Shown here one piece after another: positions 13,725 to 19,903 of a DNA stretch of 19,903 nucleotides; positions within the stretch are counted from its first letter, which is position 1; the number at the start of each line of letters is the position of its first letter. Under the pieces are notes generated by a model, which was not told the DNA's origin, ran no database searches, and worked only from the letters and a program-made list of their open reading frames with translations. Source of the DNA: Chloroflexota bacterium (GTDB lineage: Bacteria; Chloroflexota; Anaerolineae; Anaerolineales; Anaerolineaceae); assembly GCA_023406965.1 (NCBI GenBank), contig JAEXTI010000117.1, positions 1 through 19,903 of the forward strand. The letters are read 5' to 3'. The translations under genes and the position numbers were made by a program.

Positions 13725-13749
13725 AATGACCGGTCTTTTCCGGTTCATT
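13725..13749. promoter_or_regulatory. Inverted repeat next to the polyferredoxin -35
   Basis: AATGACCGG (13725-13733) and CCGGTTCATT (13740-13749) form an interrupted palindrome. It has a six-base spacer and one bulged base, and lies two bases upstream of the -35 hexamer of the - strand promoter. The placement suits an activator or repressor site. It does not match the FNR or NnrR consensus. Confidence 0.4.
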
Positions 13750-13831
13750 GGCATCTATAGCGGCTGCTTTTGGACAATCTCTTTTCTACCATATAGCTGA
13801 GTCGTTTGGATTTGCCCATCTTACCGCCCTG

Positions 13832-13892
13832 TTGTGAATATTTTTTGAATTTGGGGATAAGATTTGTTGTGATTTTACAAATTTGCCGATAA
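13832..13892 (+). promoter_or_regulatory. Two direct repeats upstream of the first signal-less binding protein
   Basis: TTGTGA...AATTTGnnGATAA occurs twice. The first copy has TTGTGA at 13832-13837, AATTTG at 13848-13853 and GATAA at 13856-13860. The second has TTGTGA at 13867-13872, AATTTG at 13880-13885 and GATAA at 13888-13892. The AATTTG/GATAA parts are 32 bases apart, about three helical turns. TTACAAA also appears twice (13875-13881, 13905-13911). The region is AT-rich, so chance similarity is possible, but the order of the motifs is kept. Confidence 0.35.
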
Positions 13893-13960
13893 AAAATGTA
13901 GAACTTACAAAACAGTAAAGAATTCCCCCGGACTCTACCCTTGATTTTGAGAATTTTCAG

Positions 13961-13966
13961 TATAAT
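13961..13966 (+). promoter_or_regulatory. Consensus -10 placing transcription start at the ATG (leaderless)
   Basis: TATAAT is followed by six bases and then the ATG at 13973, so the first transcribed base should be at or next to the A of the start codon. There is no Shine-Dalgarno sequence with workable spacing. The nearest -35-like TTGATT (13941-13946) is 14 bases away, which is short, so an activator may be needed. Confidence 0.55.
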
Positions 13967-13972
13967 AAGAGT

Positions 13973-15148
13973 ATGCCAAATAAAGAGATCACCTTATCGA
14001 TTATGCCGGTTGCCCGAGAAGAGGCGATGCGTCCTGTCCTTGATCAATTTGAGGCTGAAAAACGGATCAAAGTCAATCTGGTGATGATCGATTGGGTCAG
14101 CTACCGCACCCGTCTGGTGGATATTGCGGTGCATAGCCGCGGCGCAGATGTGTCTGCCGTCACTGTGCCGAGCACCAGCGACATGATTGGAATGAACGCG
14201 CTGCGGCCCTTTTCTCCGATTGAAATTATTGAGCTGGGCGGGGCTTCTTCTTACATTCCCAGTGCGTGGAACTCCGTGGTCGACAGTGAATCCCAACGCG
14301 CATGGGCGATCCCGTGGATGATTGATTGTCGCTATATCTTCTATTGGCCCGAGATGTTGCAGGCGGCTGGGATTGATGAAGGCACGGCTTTCAGCACCAG
14401 CAAGCATGTGAGTGAAACCGCTCGAAAGCTAATAGAGACGGGATTGGACATGCCTTATGCAGTGCCGACGGAGGCTTACCAAATCTTGCACGCTGTCTCT
14501 AGTTATATTTGGGAGACCGGCGGTGATGTGATTAAGCAAGACGGATCGGAAGTTACATTCCACAAACCCGAGGCCTTGAACGCCATTAGCGAATACTTTA
14601 ACATGATCCGAGAGCTTCCTCAGCAAGCCTATGGGCCAGCCGGAGCCAATTTGTTCTTTGAAAAGAAAGTGGCTTTTACCATCTCGGGTGGTTGGTTTTT
14701 GAATCGCGCACAAAGTTTGGTGACGGGTTGCGTGGGGTTGCCAGGTGGTTCGTACCTGGGGGGCACAAATCTGGTCATCTGGAAGCATACTCAAAACACA
14801 GGCGCCGCTTTTGAATTGGTCAAGTGGCTATCCCGCCCTGATGTGCAGCGACAATTGAGTTTCACGAACGGCTATTTGCCCTCGCGGATGAGTTTGTTGA
14901 CCGACCCGGAATTATTAGCCGGCCCAGTCACCGGTCCGCGCATCCGGGCTTCTGAAACCGGGCGTATTTACCCCTGTGTTCCCATGATTGGACTGGTAGA
15001 AGATCGCTTTAGCCAGGAGTTGGCTCGGGTTCAACGCGAACTGCCCAATCGGACAGGCCAGGACACAGCCGAGGTGGTTCGGTCGATCATTGAGCTATTG
15101 GGCCGGCGTTTGAATTTGGCTTTGGGTTCGGGCAAGACGACCCCTTAA
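13973..15148 (+). CDS. Solute-binding-fold protein (family 1) without signal peptide, copy 1
   Basis: This 391-residue protein has the fold signatures of family-1 solute-binding proteins. They include ITLSIMP at the first strand, a helix leading to IKVNLVMIDW, and GADVSAVTVPSTSDMIGMNALRPF. AWAIPWMIDCRYIFYW, GGDVIKQDGSEVTFHKPEAL and TNGYLPSR follow. It starts directly at the first domain strand. An in-frame TAA at 13916 and no other start codon before the ATG at 13973 exclude a hidden signal peptide. Three cysteines (IDCRY, VTGCVG, YPCVPM) fit a cytoplasmic protein. A paralogue follows 79 bases downstream. There are no permease or ATPase genes nearby. I infer a cytoplasmic ligand-binding or sensory role. 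Export with a partner or a transport role at the membrane is less likely. Confidence 0.85.
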   Translation: MPNKEITLSIMPVAREEAMRPVLDQFEAEKRIKVNLVMIDWVSYRTRLVDIAVHSRGADVSAVTVPSTSDMIGMNALRPFSPIEIIELGGASSYIPSAWNSVVDSESQRAWAIPWMIDCRYIFYWPEMLQAAGIDEGTAFSTSKHVSETARKLIETGLDMPYAVPTEAYQILHAVSSYIWETGGDVIKQDGSEVTFHKPEALNAISEYFNMIRELPQQAYGPAGANLFFEKKVAFTISGGWFLNRAQSLVTGCVGLPGGSYLGGTNLVIWKHTQNTGAAFELVKWLSRPDVQRQLSFTNGYLPSRMSLLTDPELLAGPVTGPRIRASETGRIYPCVPMIGLVEDRFSQELARVQRELPNRTGQDTAEVVRSIIELLGRRLNLALGSGKTTP

Positions 15149-15227
15149 ATGCGGACTGCTCTTGCTTCTGCGCGCCATCGTGATCATCTCCATCTTTTCG
15201 TAGCAGCATATGATCTAAGGAATATTT

Positions 15228-16397
15228 ATGGCGGCTGAGGTCAATTTTGTCATGGTTCCCATCAGCTCCGGCGCCCCGGAGTTGATGCGTCGCATATTGG
15301 ATGAGTTTGAATCGATTTCCCGTATTAAAGTCAATGTGCGCCTCATTAGCTGGTTGGAACAGCGAGCCGTTATGGTGGATACGGCGGTTCATGGCCGCGG
15401 CGCCGATGTGTTTTTGATGGCTGTGCCGCAGACCAGCGACTTGATTGGCATGAATGCCTTGCGACCATTCACAACCGCTGAAGTGGCTGAACTGGGCGGC
15501 GCAGAATCATTCCTATCGGCCAGCCTTCGTTCGGGCATGCGCCCCGGCGAGAATCAGATCTGGGCTATTCCATGGTTGGTCGATACACGCGTTTTGTTTT
15601 ACTGGCGCGACTTGCTGGAATCGGCCGGACTGGATGGCGCTACCGCTTTCCAAACCTGCCGTCAATTTGACGAATCTTTCGATGCCCTGAAGCAGCATGG
15701 CTTCGATGTTCCCTTTGCCCCACCCTTTGAAAATTATATGGTACTGCACACCATTTCAAGCTGGATCTGGGAAAACGGCGGCGACCTGTTCTCTTCGGAT
15801 GGGAAAGAAGTCACTTTTCATTACCCCGATGCGCTGGCCGGCGTGCGAGCGTACATGGAAATGATACTGCGTATGCCTCCTGGCGTGATGAGCAGCGAGC
15901 AGCAGGACCACTTCCATGCCCGGGTCAACCCTGTTACTATCAACGGCGGGTGGATGGGTGTGGACGCCGATCCACGTCTGGCATGCGTGGTGCCCCCCGG
16001 CGGGGCTTACCTGGGCGGCACCAATCTGGTTGTGTTCAAGCATACTCGCCAGGTGGGACCTGCGCTTGAATTGGTCCGCTTTCTGTGCCGTCCCGAAACG
16101 CAAATGCGCGTGGCGTTTGCCCATGGTTTCCTCCCCTCCCGGATGAGCGTTTTGACCGATCCGGAACAACAGCAGCACCCTATCCGCGGAGATCAGATCA
16201 AGGCAGCGCTGGCAGGGCGTACCTATCCATGTGTGCCGATGATCGGGTTGGTGGAAGACCGTCTCAGCCAGGAGTTGGCTCGCCTGCAGCGGGAAATCCA
16301 CGCCAGTGGGCTGCCCGCAGACCAGGCCGTGCGTAACGTGCTTGTGCCGCTCGGCAAGCGTCTGAACCTGGCTCTGGGATCCATCAACGAAGATTAG
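15228..16397 (+). CDS. Solute-binding-fold protein (family 1) without signal peptide, copy 2
   Basis: This 389-residue protein is a paralogue of the preceding gene. In the C-terminal stretch from PSRMS to QRE(L/I) the two agree at about 38 of 55 positions, including YPCVPMIGLVEDR. The same landmarks recur: IKVNVRLISW, GADVFLMAVPQTSDLIGMNALRPF split by a few changes, IWAIPWLVDTRVLFYW and YLGGTNLVVFKHT. AAGGA at 15217-15221 lies six bases before the ATG. An in-frame TAA at 15216-15218 closes the frame upstream, so there is no signal peptide. Cysteines occur in TCRQF, LACVV, FLCRP and YPCVP. The binding-cleft regions differ more than the C terminus, which fits two related but different ligands. 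Co-transcription with copy 1 is likely, because no terminator is visible between them. Confidence 0.85.
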   Translation: MAAEVNFVMVPISSGAPELMRRILDEFESISRIKVNVRLISWLEQRAVMVDTAVHGRGADVFLMAVPQTSDLIGMNALRPFTTAEVAELGGAESFLSASLRSGMRPGENQIWAIPWLVDTRVLFYWRDLLESAGLDGATAFQTCRQFDESFDALKQHGFDVPFAPPFENYMVLHTISSWIWENGGDLFSSDGKEVTFHYPDALAGVRAYMEMILRMPPGVMSSEQQDHFHARVNPVTINGGWMGVDADPRLACVVPPGGAYLGGTNLVVFKHTRQVGPALELVRFLCRPETQMRVAFAHGFLPSRMSVLTDPEQQQHPIRGDQIKAALAGRTYPCVPMIGLVEDRLSQELARLQREIHASGLPADQAVRNVLVPLGKRLNLALGSINED

Positions 16398-16499
16398 GGC
16401 CTTTCCTCAAAAACGACTCCCTTCCGAATTTCCGGGTACCTACCACGGCAACTCTCAAAGAGCCTTTTCTCGGCGGCGCGGAACGCACCAGGCAGCGTG

Positions 16500-16505
16500 T
16501 ATAAT
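16500..16505 (+). promoter_or_regulatory. TATAAT overlapping the annotated metallopeptidase start
   Basis: A consensus -10 hexamer overlaps the ATG at 16504 and lies seven bases before an in-frame GTG at 16513. If active, transcription starts at about the GTG, which would then be a leaderless start encoding a protein three residues shorter. No good -35 is seen. Confidence 0.4.
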
Positions 16506-18021
16506 GGGGTTTGTGTACGCACGAACCCTATTGTTATTCCTCATCCTGGCTCTGCTGAGCGCCTGTTCCGCGCTGCCAACCCGCCTGCCCGAAGCCTCTC
16601 CTCTGCCTCAGCCTTCGCCGACTGCAGAACCGCAGCCCACGCCGACCATGACCCCTGAGCCAGGCCCTCCCGAGCCGGTATTCACGGCAACGCCAACCCT
16701 CTCCGAATTACCTGCGCCGCTGTATACCATCACAGCCTCCCTGGATGATGCCGCCCACGCGGTATCGGTTGTGGAGCAGATTGTGTACTTCAACCGCAGT
16801 AACGACCCGCTCAGCGAAATCCCGCTCATTGCCGGGCCAACCATGTACCCGGGTAATTTCCAGTTGGGCGAGGTTTTCTCGTCAGCAGGACCTGCGTTGA
16901 AGAATGTGACCACCGAAACCGGTGTGATCCGCCTGGAATTGGCCGAGCCGCTTCAGCCGGGGCAATCCATCACCCTCGAGGTGACGTTTGGCTTATATTT
17001 ACCGGCGCGTGTCGAAAATTCTTCCCTGCGCCCGATGGTTTTTGGTTGGTCAGATCGCCAGGTCAATCTGGTGGATTGGTATGCGTACATCCCGCCCTAT
17101 GTTGACGGTTCGGGCTGGCTGTATCATCAGCCCGCGCCGTACGGGGAGCATCAGGTGTATGAAACCGCCGATTTCAATGTGCAGTTTCAGTTACTCAATG
17201 CTCGCCCTGGGTTGGTGGTGGCGGCATCCACGCCCGGGGAGGAATTGAACGGTTGGTACCAATATGAGATGCGGGGCGCGCGGGCATTTGTGCTTTCCAT
17301 CGGCCCCGACTATGTGGTGCAATCCAAACAGGTGGGCAGCACAACCGTGACAACCTATACTTTCGCGCAGCATGCTTTGGCCGGCGAACGTGTTTTGCAG
17401 AATGCTGCCGAGTCGCTGGAATTGTTTTCCCGGCTGTTCGGGCCGTATCCTCACCCTGGGTTGGCAGTGGTGGAAGCCGACTTCATGGATGGCATGGAGT
17501 TCAGCGGCTTGTTCTTTCTCAGCAACGGCTTTTATAACATTTCTAACGGAACCCAGGCGGATTATATGATTGCGCTGGCGGCTCACGAGACGGCTCACCA
17601 ATGGTGGTTTGACCTGGTGGGCAACGACCAAGCCCTGGAACCCTGGCTGGATGAGGCCTTATGCACTTATTCGGAATACATTTACTACGATGAACTACAC
17701 CCCGAAGGACTGCCCTGGTGGTGGGATTACCGGGTGAATTACTACGAGCCGCGCGGGCCGGTGAACGATACGATCTACAATCCGCGCCATGAAGTTTATG
17801 CGTACCGCGCTTACCGCGATGCGGTTTACCTCAACGGAGCGATCTTCTTGCACGAGTTGCGCGGGTTAGTTGGCGACGAGGCCTTCTTTGCCTTCCTGGC
17901 CGATTATGCCACCCAGAATCGCGAGAAAATTGCCACTTCCGAAGGTTTCTTTGCCTTATTATCTGAACATACCAGCGTCGACCTGACCGACATCCGCAAG
18001 AAGTATTTCATCGGGCAGTAA
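16504..18021 (+). CDS. M1-family zinc metallopeptidase-like lipoprotein
   Basis: This 505-residue protein begins with a lipoprotein signal ending in the lipobox LSAC (Cys21). A Pro/Thr/Glu-rich spacer to about residue 60 follows. Next is an aminopeptidase-N-like beta domain and a gluzincin catalytic domain. The zinc site is HETAH (361-365) with Glu384 in WLDEALC, giving HExxH-x18-E as in family M1. A YLNGAIFLHELRGLVGDEAFF segment corresponds to the catalytic-Tyr region (usually YxKGA). The usual exopeptidase GxMEN motif reads GMEFSG here, so the specificity may differ from classic aminopeptidases. It probably sits on the outer face of the membrane and trims peptides. The true start may be GTG at 16513. 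It converges on rnhB with only six bases between stops and no visible terminator. Confidence 0.88.
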   Translation: MGFVYARTLLLFLILALLSACSALPTRLPEASPLPQPSPTAEPQPTPTMTPEPGPPEPVFTATPTLSELPAPLYTITASLDDAAHAVSVVEQIVYFNRSNDPLSEIPLIAGPTMYPGNFQLGEVFSSAGPALKNVTTETGVIRLELAEPLQPGQSITLEVTFGLYLPARVENSSLRPMVFGWSDRQVNLVDWYAYIPPYVDGSGWLYHQPAPYGEHQVYETADFNVQFQLLNARPGLVVAASTPGEELNGWYQYEMRGARAFVLSIGPDYVVQSKQVGSTTVTTYTFAQHALAGERVLQNAAESLELFSRLFGPYPHPGLAVVEADFMDGMEFSGLFFLSNGFYNISNGTQADYMIALAAHETAHQWWFDLVGNDQALEPWLDEALCTYSEYIYYDELHPEGLPWWWDYRVNYYEPRGPVNDTIYNPRHEVYAYRAYRDAVYLNGAIFLHELRGLVGDEAFFAFLADYATQNREKIATSEGFFALLSEHTSVDLTDIRKKYFIGQ

Positions 18022-18027
18022 GACCAC

Positions 18028-18705
18028 TTACTCGGCGGGTTCTTCGTCAAGGGCCAGGCGCGCCCTCACCGGCGCAAAACTCCGCCGGTGGTGCGGGCAG
18101 GGTCCCAATTCGGTCAGGGCAGCCTGATGTATGCGGGTGCCGTAGCCTTTATGGCGTGAAAAGCCGTATTCGGGAAAAACAGCGTCCATGCCTTCCATCA
18201 GGTCGTCGCGGGCGGTTTTGGCCAGCACCGATGCGGCGGCGATGCTCAAGGCACAGGCGTCTCCGTGGATGATGGCGGTTTGCGGCAGGGCAATGCCCGG
18301 CAGGCGCAGCGCGTCGATGAGCAGGTGCTGGGGGGCAGGCGAGAGCTTTTCCAGGGCCCGGCGCATGGCCAGCCGGGTGGCGGGCAGAATGCCGATGGCG
18401 TCGATCTCTTCGGAATCGGCCATGCCCACACCCCAGGCCACAACATTCTCGCGAATGCGGCGGGCCCATTCGGATCGTGCGCGCGGGGTCATCTGTTTTG
18501 AGTCGCGTACCCCCGCGAGCAGACCCAGCACTGCTGGGTCGGGCGGCAAAATGACGGCCCCGGCAGCCACCGGCCCGGCCCAGGCCCCTCGCCCGGCCTC
18601 GTCCAGCCCTGCCAGGCGCGTGAATCCACGCTCCCAGAGTTCTAGTTCGCAGGCTAGAGTCGGAAAATGCGGGATCTCACCGGGGGCGCGCGGGCGCGGT
18701 GTCAT
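18028..18705 (-). CDS. rnhB: Ribonuclease HII
   Basis: This 225-residue enzyme removes RNA from RNA-DNA hybrids, including single misincorporated ribonucleotides, in the cytoplasm. The catalytic set is present: Asp35 and Glu36 in GLDEAGRGAWAGPV, Asp131 in LLIDAL, and Asp149 in GDACALSIAAASVLAK. The 18-residue spacing of the last two equals that of E. coli Asp108/Asp126. The HKGYGT segment near the C terminus is also typical. The ATG at 18705 is chosen because the Met at 18723 lies deeper in the upstream gene and has no ribosome binding site. Even so, 29 bases overlap the 3' end of the glycosyltransferase gene, which suggests coupled translation. About 18 extra residues precede the catalytic core. 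Confidence 0.94.
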   Translation of the reverse strand: MTPRPRAPGEIPHFPTLACELELWERGFTRLAGLDEAGRGAWAGPVAAGAVILPPDPAVLGLLAGVRDSKQMTPRARSEWARRIRENVVAWGVGMADSEEIDAIGILPATRLAMRRALEKLSPAPQHLLIDALRLPGIALPQTAIIHGDACALSIAAASVLAKTARDDLMEGMDAVFPEYGFSRHKGYGTRIHQAALTELGPCPHHRRSFAPVRARLALDEEPAE

Positions 18706-19420
18706 ACAACCCCCGCCGGGCATTGAGCCGGATGTTGATCAGGTCGGCAAACATGTGGTACGAATCTTTGAGGACGCGCACCTTGCTGTCAGCGTTGTAA
18801 TACCACGGGACCGCAACCTCGACGATTTTGTAGCCCATTCGCCGGGCGGCAAACAGCACTTCCACGTCGAATGTCCAGCCGTCGATCGTTTGCTTGGGAA
18901 AAACTTTTTCGGCCACCTCGGCGCTGAAGCATTTGAAGCCGCACTGCGTATCTTGCAGTCCGGGCAGGGCGATCCAGCGCACCAGGGTGTTGAATCCGCG
19001 CCCAATGAAGTGGCGTAGTTCCGGTTCGTTGTAGCGCACGGCGCCGGGGGCCTCGCGCGAAGCGATGGCAATGTCTACCTTGCTTAAAGCGGGTGGGATG
19101 AAGCGGTTGATCTCTTCGACCGGCATGGAAAAATCCACGTCGCAAAAGATGCGATATTCGCCCTTTGCTTCCAACATGCCGCGCCGCACAGCCAACCCCT
19201 TTCCGCGCCCCGTCTCGTGAATAACGCGCAATTGGGGCAGTCGCTCCTGGTATGCCTGGGCCACCTCTAGGGTGCGGTCGCTGCTGCCATTCTCCACCAC
19301 GACTACTTCGGCGTTGTAGGACTGCTGGCGCAAAAAAGCTCCCAGCTTATCTAAAGCAGCCGGGAGGCGTTTTTCTTCGTTGTGGGCGGGCAGGATGATG
19401 GAGTAGTAGATGTTGGACAC
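18677..19420 (-). CDS. Family-2 glycosyltransferase (dolichyl-phosphate sugar synthase-like)
   Basis: This is a 247-residue GT-A fold enzyme without C-terminal membrane helices. YSIILPAHNEEKRLPAAL is the nucleotide-binding start, VVVENGSSDRT follows, and FCDVDFSMP holds the DxD metal site. CGFKCFSAEVAEKVF and a GWTFDVEVLFAARRMGYKIVEVAVPWYY segment are characteristic of the DPG/DPM synthase and Alg5-like branch that loads a sugar onto a polyprenyl phosphate. The GTG at 19420 is the start, 17 bases after the stop of the small upstream gene, with only a weak ribosome binding site. The 3' end overlaps rnhB. The likely role is to make a lipid-linked sugar donor for envelope glycans or protein glycosylation. 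The sugar is not predictable. Confidence 0.9.
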   Translation of the reverse strand: MSNIYYSIILPAHNEEKRLPAALDKLGAFLRQQSYNAEVVVVENGSSDRTLEVAQAYQERLPQLRVIHETGRGKGLAVRRGMLEAKGEYRIFCDVDFSMPVEEINRFIPPALSKVDIAIASREAPGAVRYNEPELRHFIGRGFNTLVRWIALPGLQDTQCGFKCFSAEVAEKVFPKQTIDGWTFDVEVLFAARRMGYKIVEVAVPWYYNADSKVRVLKDSYHMFADLINIRLNARRGLYDTAPARPR

Positions 19421-19437
19421 AGGCTCGAGATCCTGGA

Positions 19438-19740
19438 CTAGATGCGCGGTACGCCTTTGAGATTATCCCCGTCGCCGGTAGCCTCAGCGGTTTGAACAGA
19501 CGAGTTTGCCACCAGGCGCAGTTCAGGCCCCGTGTCAAACGTGGCGCCCTGAAGCTCTTGGCGTTTTCCGGCCACAAAGCGCTCGCCTTTCTTGATGCGC
19601 TCCACCAGTTCAGCGCGTGTCAACAGGCTGTGGTCGGCAAAGGTGGATGCGATGCGCTTGTACACGCGCACAAACTCGATTTGTCCGGACGCATCGTACC
19701 GGACGGCTTCGACAACTGCATCGATCTTTTTCGGCGTCAT
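19438..19740 (-). CDS. Small protein of unknown function
   Basis: This 100-residue soluble protein starts MTPKKIDAVVEAVRYDASGQ. It continues with a strand-rich N-terminal half (IEFVRVYKRI) and a helix-turn LLTRAELVERIKKGERFVAGKR, then a C-terminal strand ending in ELRLVAN. I do not recognise a named family. It has no membrane helix, signal or cysteine. The ATG at 19740 has GGAAAG seven bases upstream. An ATG at 19755 would add five residues but has no ribosome binding site. The frame stays open into the tRNA gene, but that part is tRNA sequence. The gene follows tRNA-Pro by about 30 bases and precedes the glycosyltransferase by 17, so it may be transcribed with both. Confidence 0.7.
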   Translation of the reverse strand: MTPKKIDAVVEAVRYDASGQIEFVRVYKRIASTFADHSLLTRAELVERIKKGERFVAGKRQELQGATFDTGPELRLVANSSVQTAEATGDGDNLKGVPRI

Positions 19741-19769
19741 GGCTTGGCTTTCCATATTCTGTAAAATAG

Positions 19770-19842
19770 TCGGGGTGGGCGGACTTGAACCGCCGACCCC
19801 TGCGTCCCAAACGCAGTGCGCTGCCAACTGCGCTACACCCCG
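19770..19842 (-). tRNA. tRNA-Pro (anticodon UGG)
   Basis: A 73-base cloverleaf can be drawn on the - strand. The 7-bp acceptor pairs CGGGGTG with CACCCCG. The D stem is GCGC/GCGC with an eight-base loop, and the anticodon stem is CTGCG/CGCAG with loop TTTGGGA (TGG at 34-36). The variable region is five bases, and the T stem is GGCGG/CCGCC with loop TTCAAGT. The discriminator is A. No CCA is encoded after it. Confidence 0.96.
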
Positions 19843-19850
19843 GCGAATAG

Positions 19851-19879
19851 AGTATATCTGACGGGTAGAGAACCGTCAA
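19851..19879 (-). promoter_or_regulatory. Near-consensus sigma-70 promoter of tRNA-Pro
   Basis: On the - strand TTGACG (19879-19874) and TATACT (19856-19851) are separated by exactly 17 bases. The tRNA begins eight bases after the -10, so its 5' leader would be only one or two bases. This is the best promoter in the window. Confidence 0.85.
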
Positions 19880-19903
19880 GGAGGAAAGCTCATTGGGAAT
19901 CAG

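Noticed and set aside
13973..16397. The two binding proteins as pieces of an ABC importer operon
   Set aside because: There are no permease or ATPase genes on either side, and neither protein can have a signal peptide.
19741..19827. Longer start of the small protein inside the tRNA
   Set aside because: The added residues are translated tRNA sequence. The cloverleaf is unambiguous.

Overview
The window looks like a chromosomal segment of an uncultured-type, GC-moderate bacterium, most likely a member of the Chloroflexota (Anaerolineae-like). This is inferred from the mix of family-1 solute-binding proteins, multi-domain GAF/HATPase/GGDEF sensors, a DUF5667 protein paired with an ECF sigma factor, and several starts that look leaderless. 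No rRNA, CRISPR array, transposase or phage gene is visible.

Left part (1-2023): a small VOC-fold protein and a RarD-type EamA transporter, separated by a long perfect hairpin. They are followed by a 436-base gap holding a 112-bp nested palindrome. Its conserved base recurs near 12.0 kb, so it is a dispersed repeat.

Signalling operon (2024-8662): a lipid-anchored solute-binding protein, a membrane hybrid histidine kinase (HAMP-GAF-HisKA-HATPase-REC) and a REC-GAF-GGDEF protein. The last is joined in frame to a complete UroD/MtaA-type domain. The operon suggests a chain from extracellular ligand to phosphorelay to c-di-GMP. The fusion junction carries a perfect internal ribosome binding site and GTG start, so the UroD part may also be made alone, or may be an ordinary separate gene joined by an indel.

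Redox and stress part (8817-13675): an exported thioredoxin-like domain fused to a CcdA/DsbD-like membrane domain (+ strand). On the - strand lie an ECF sigma factor/DUF5667 membrane protein pair and a two-gene unit of a NapH-like polyferredoxin with a membrane-anchored partner of unknown role. The polyferredoxin has an Asp in place of one cluster cysteine.

Right part (13973-19842): two tandem paralogous solute-binding-fold proteins that cannot have signal peptides (in-frame stops lie just upstream) and have no permease genes beside them. They are candidate cytoplasmic ligand sensors. They are followed by an M1-type metallopeptidase lipoprotein and, convergently, by rnhB, a family-2 glycosyltransferase, a small conserved-looking protein and tRNA-Pro(UGG) with a near-consensus promoter.

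The strongest candidates for something undescribed are the GGDEF-UroD junction with its sensory operon, the pair of signal-less binding proteins with a leaderless promoter and repeated upstream motif, and the variable-tip hairpin repeat.
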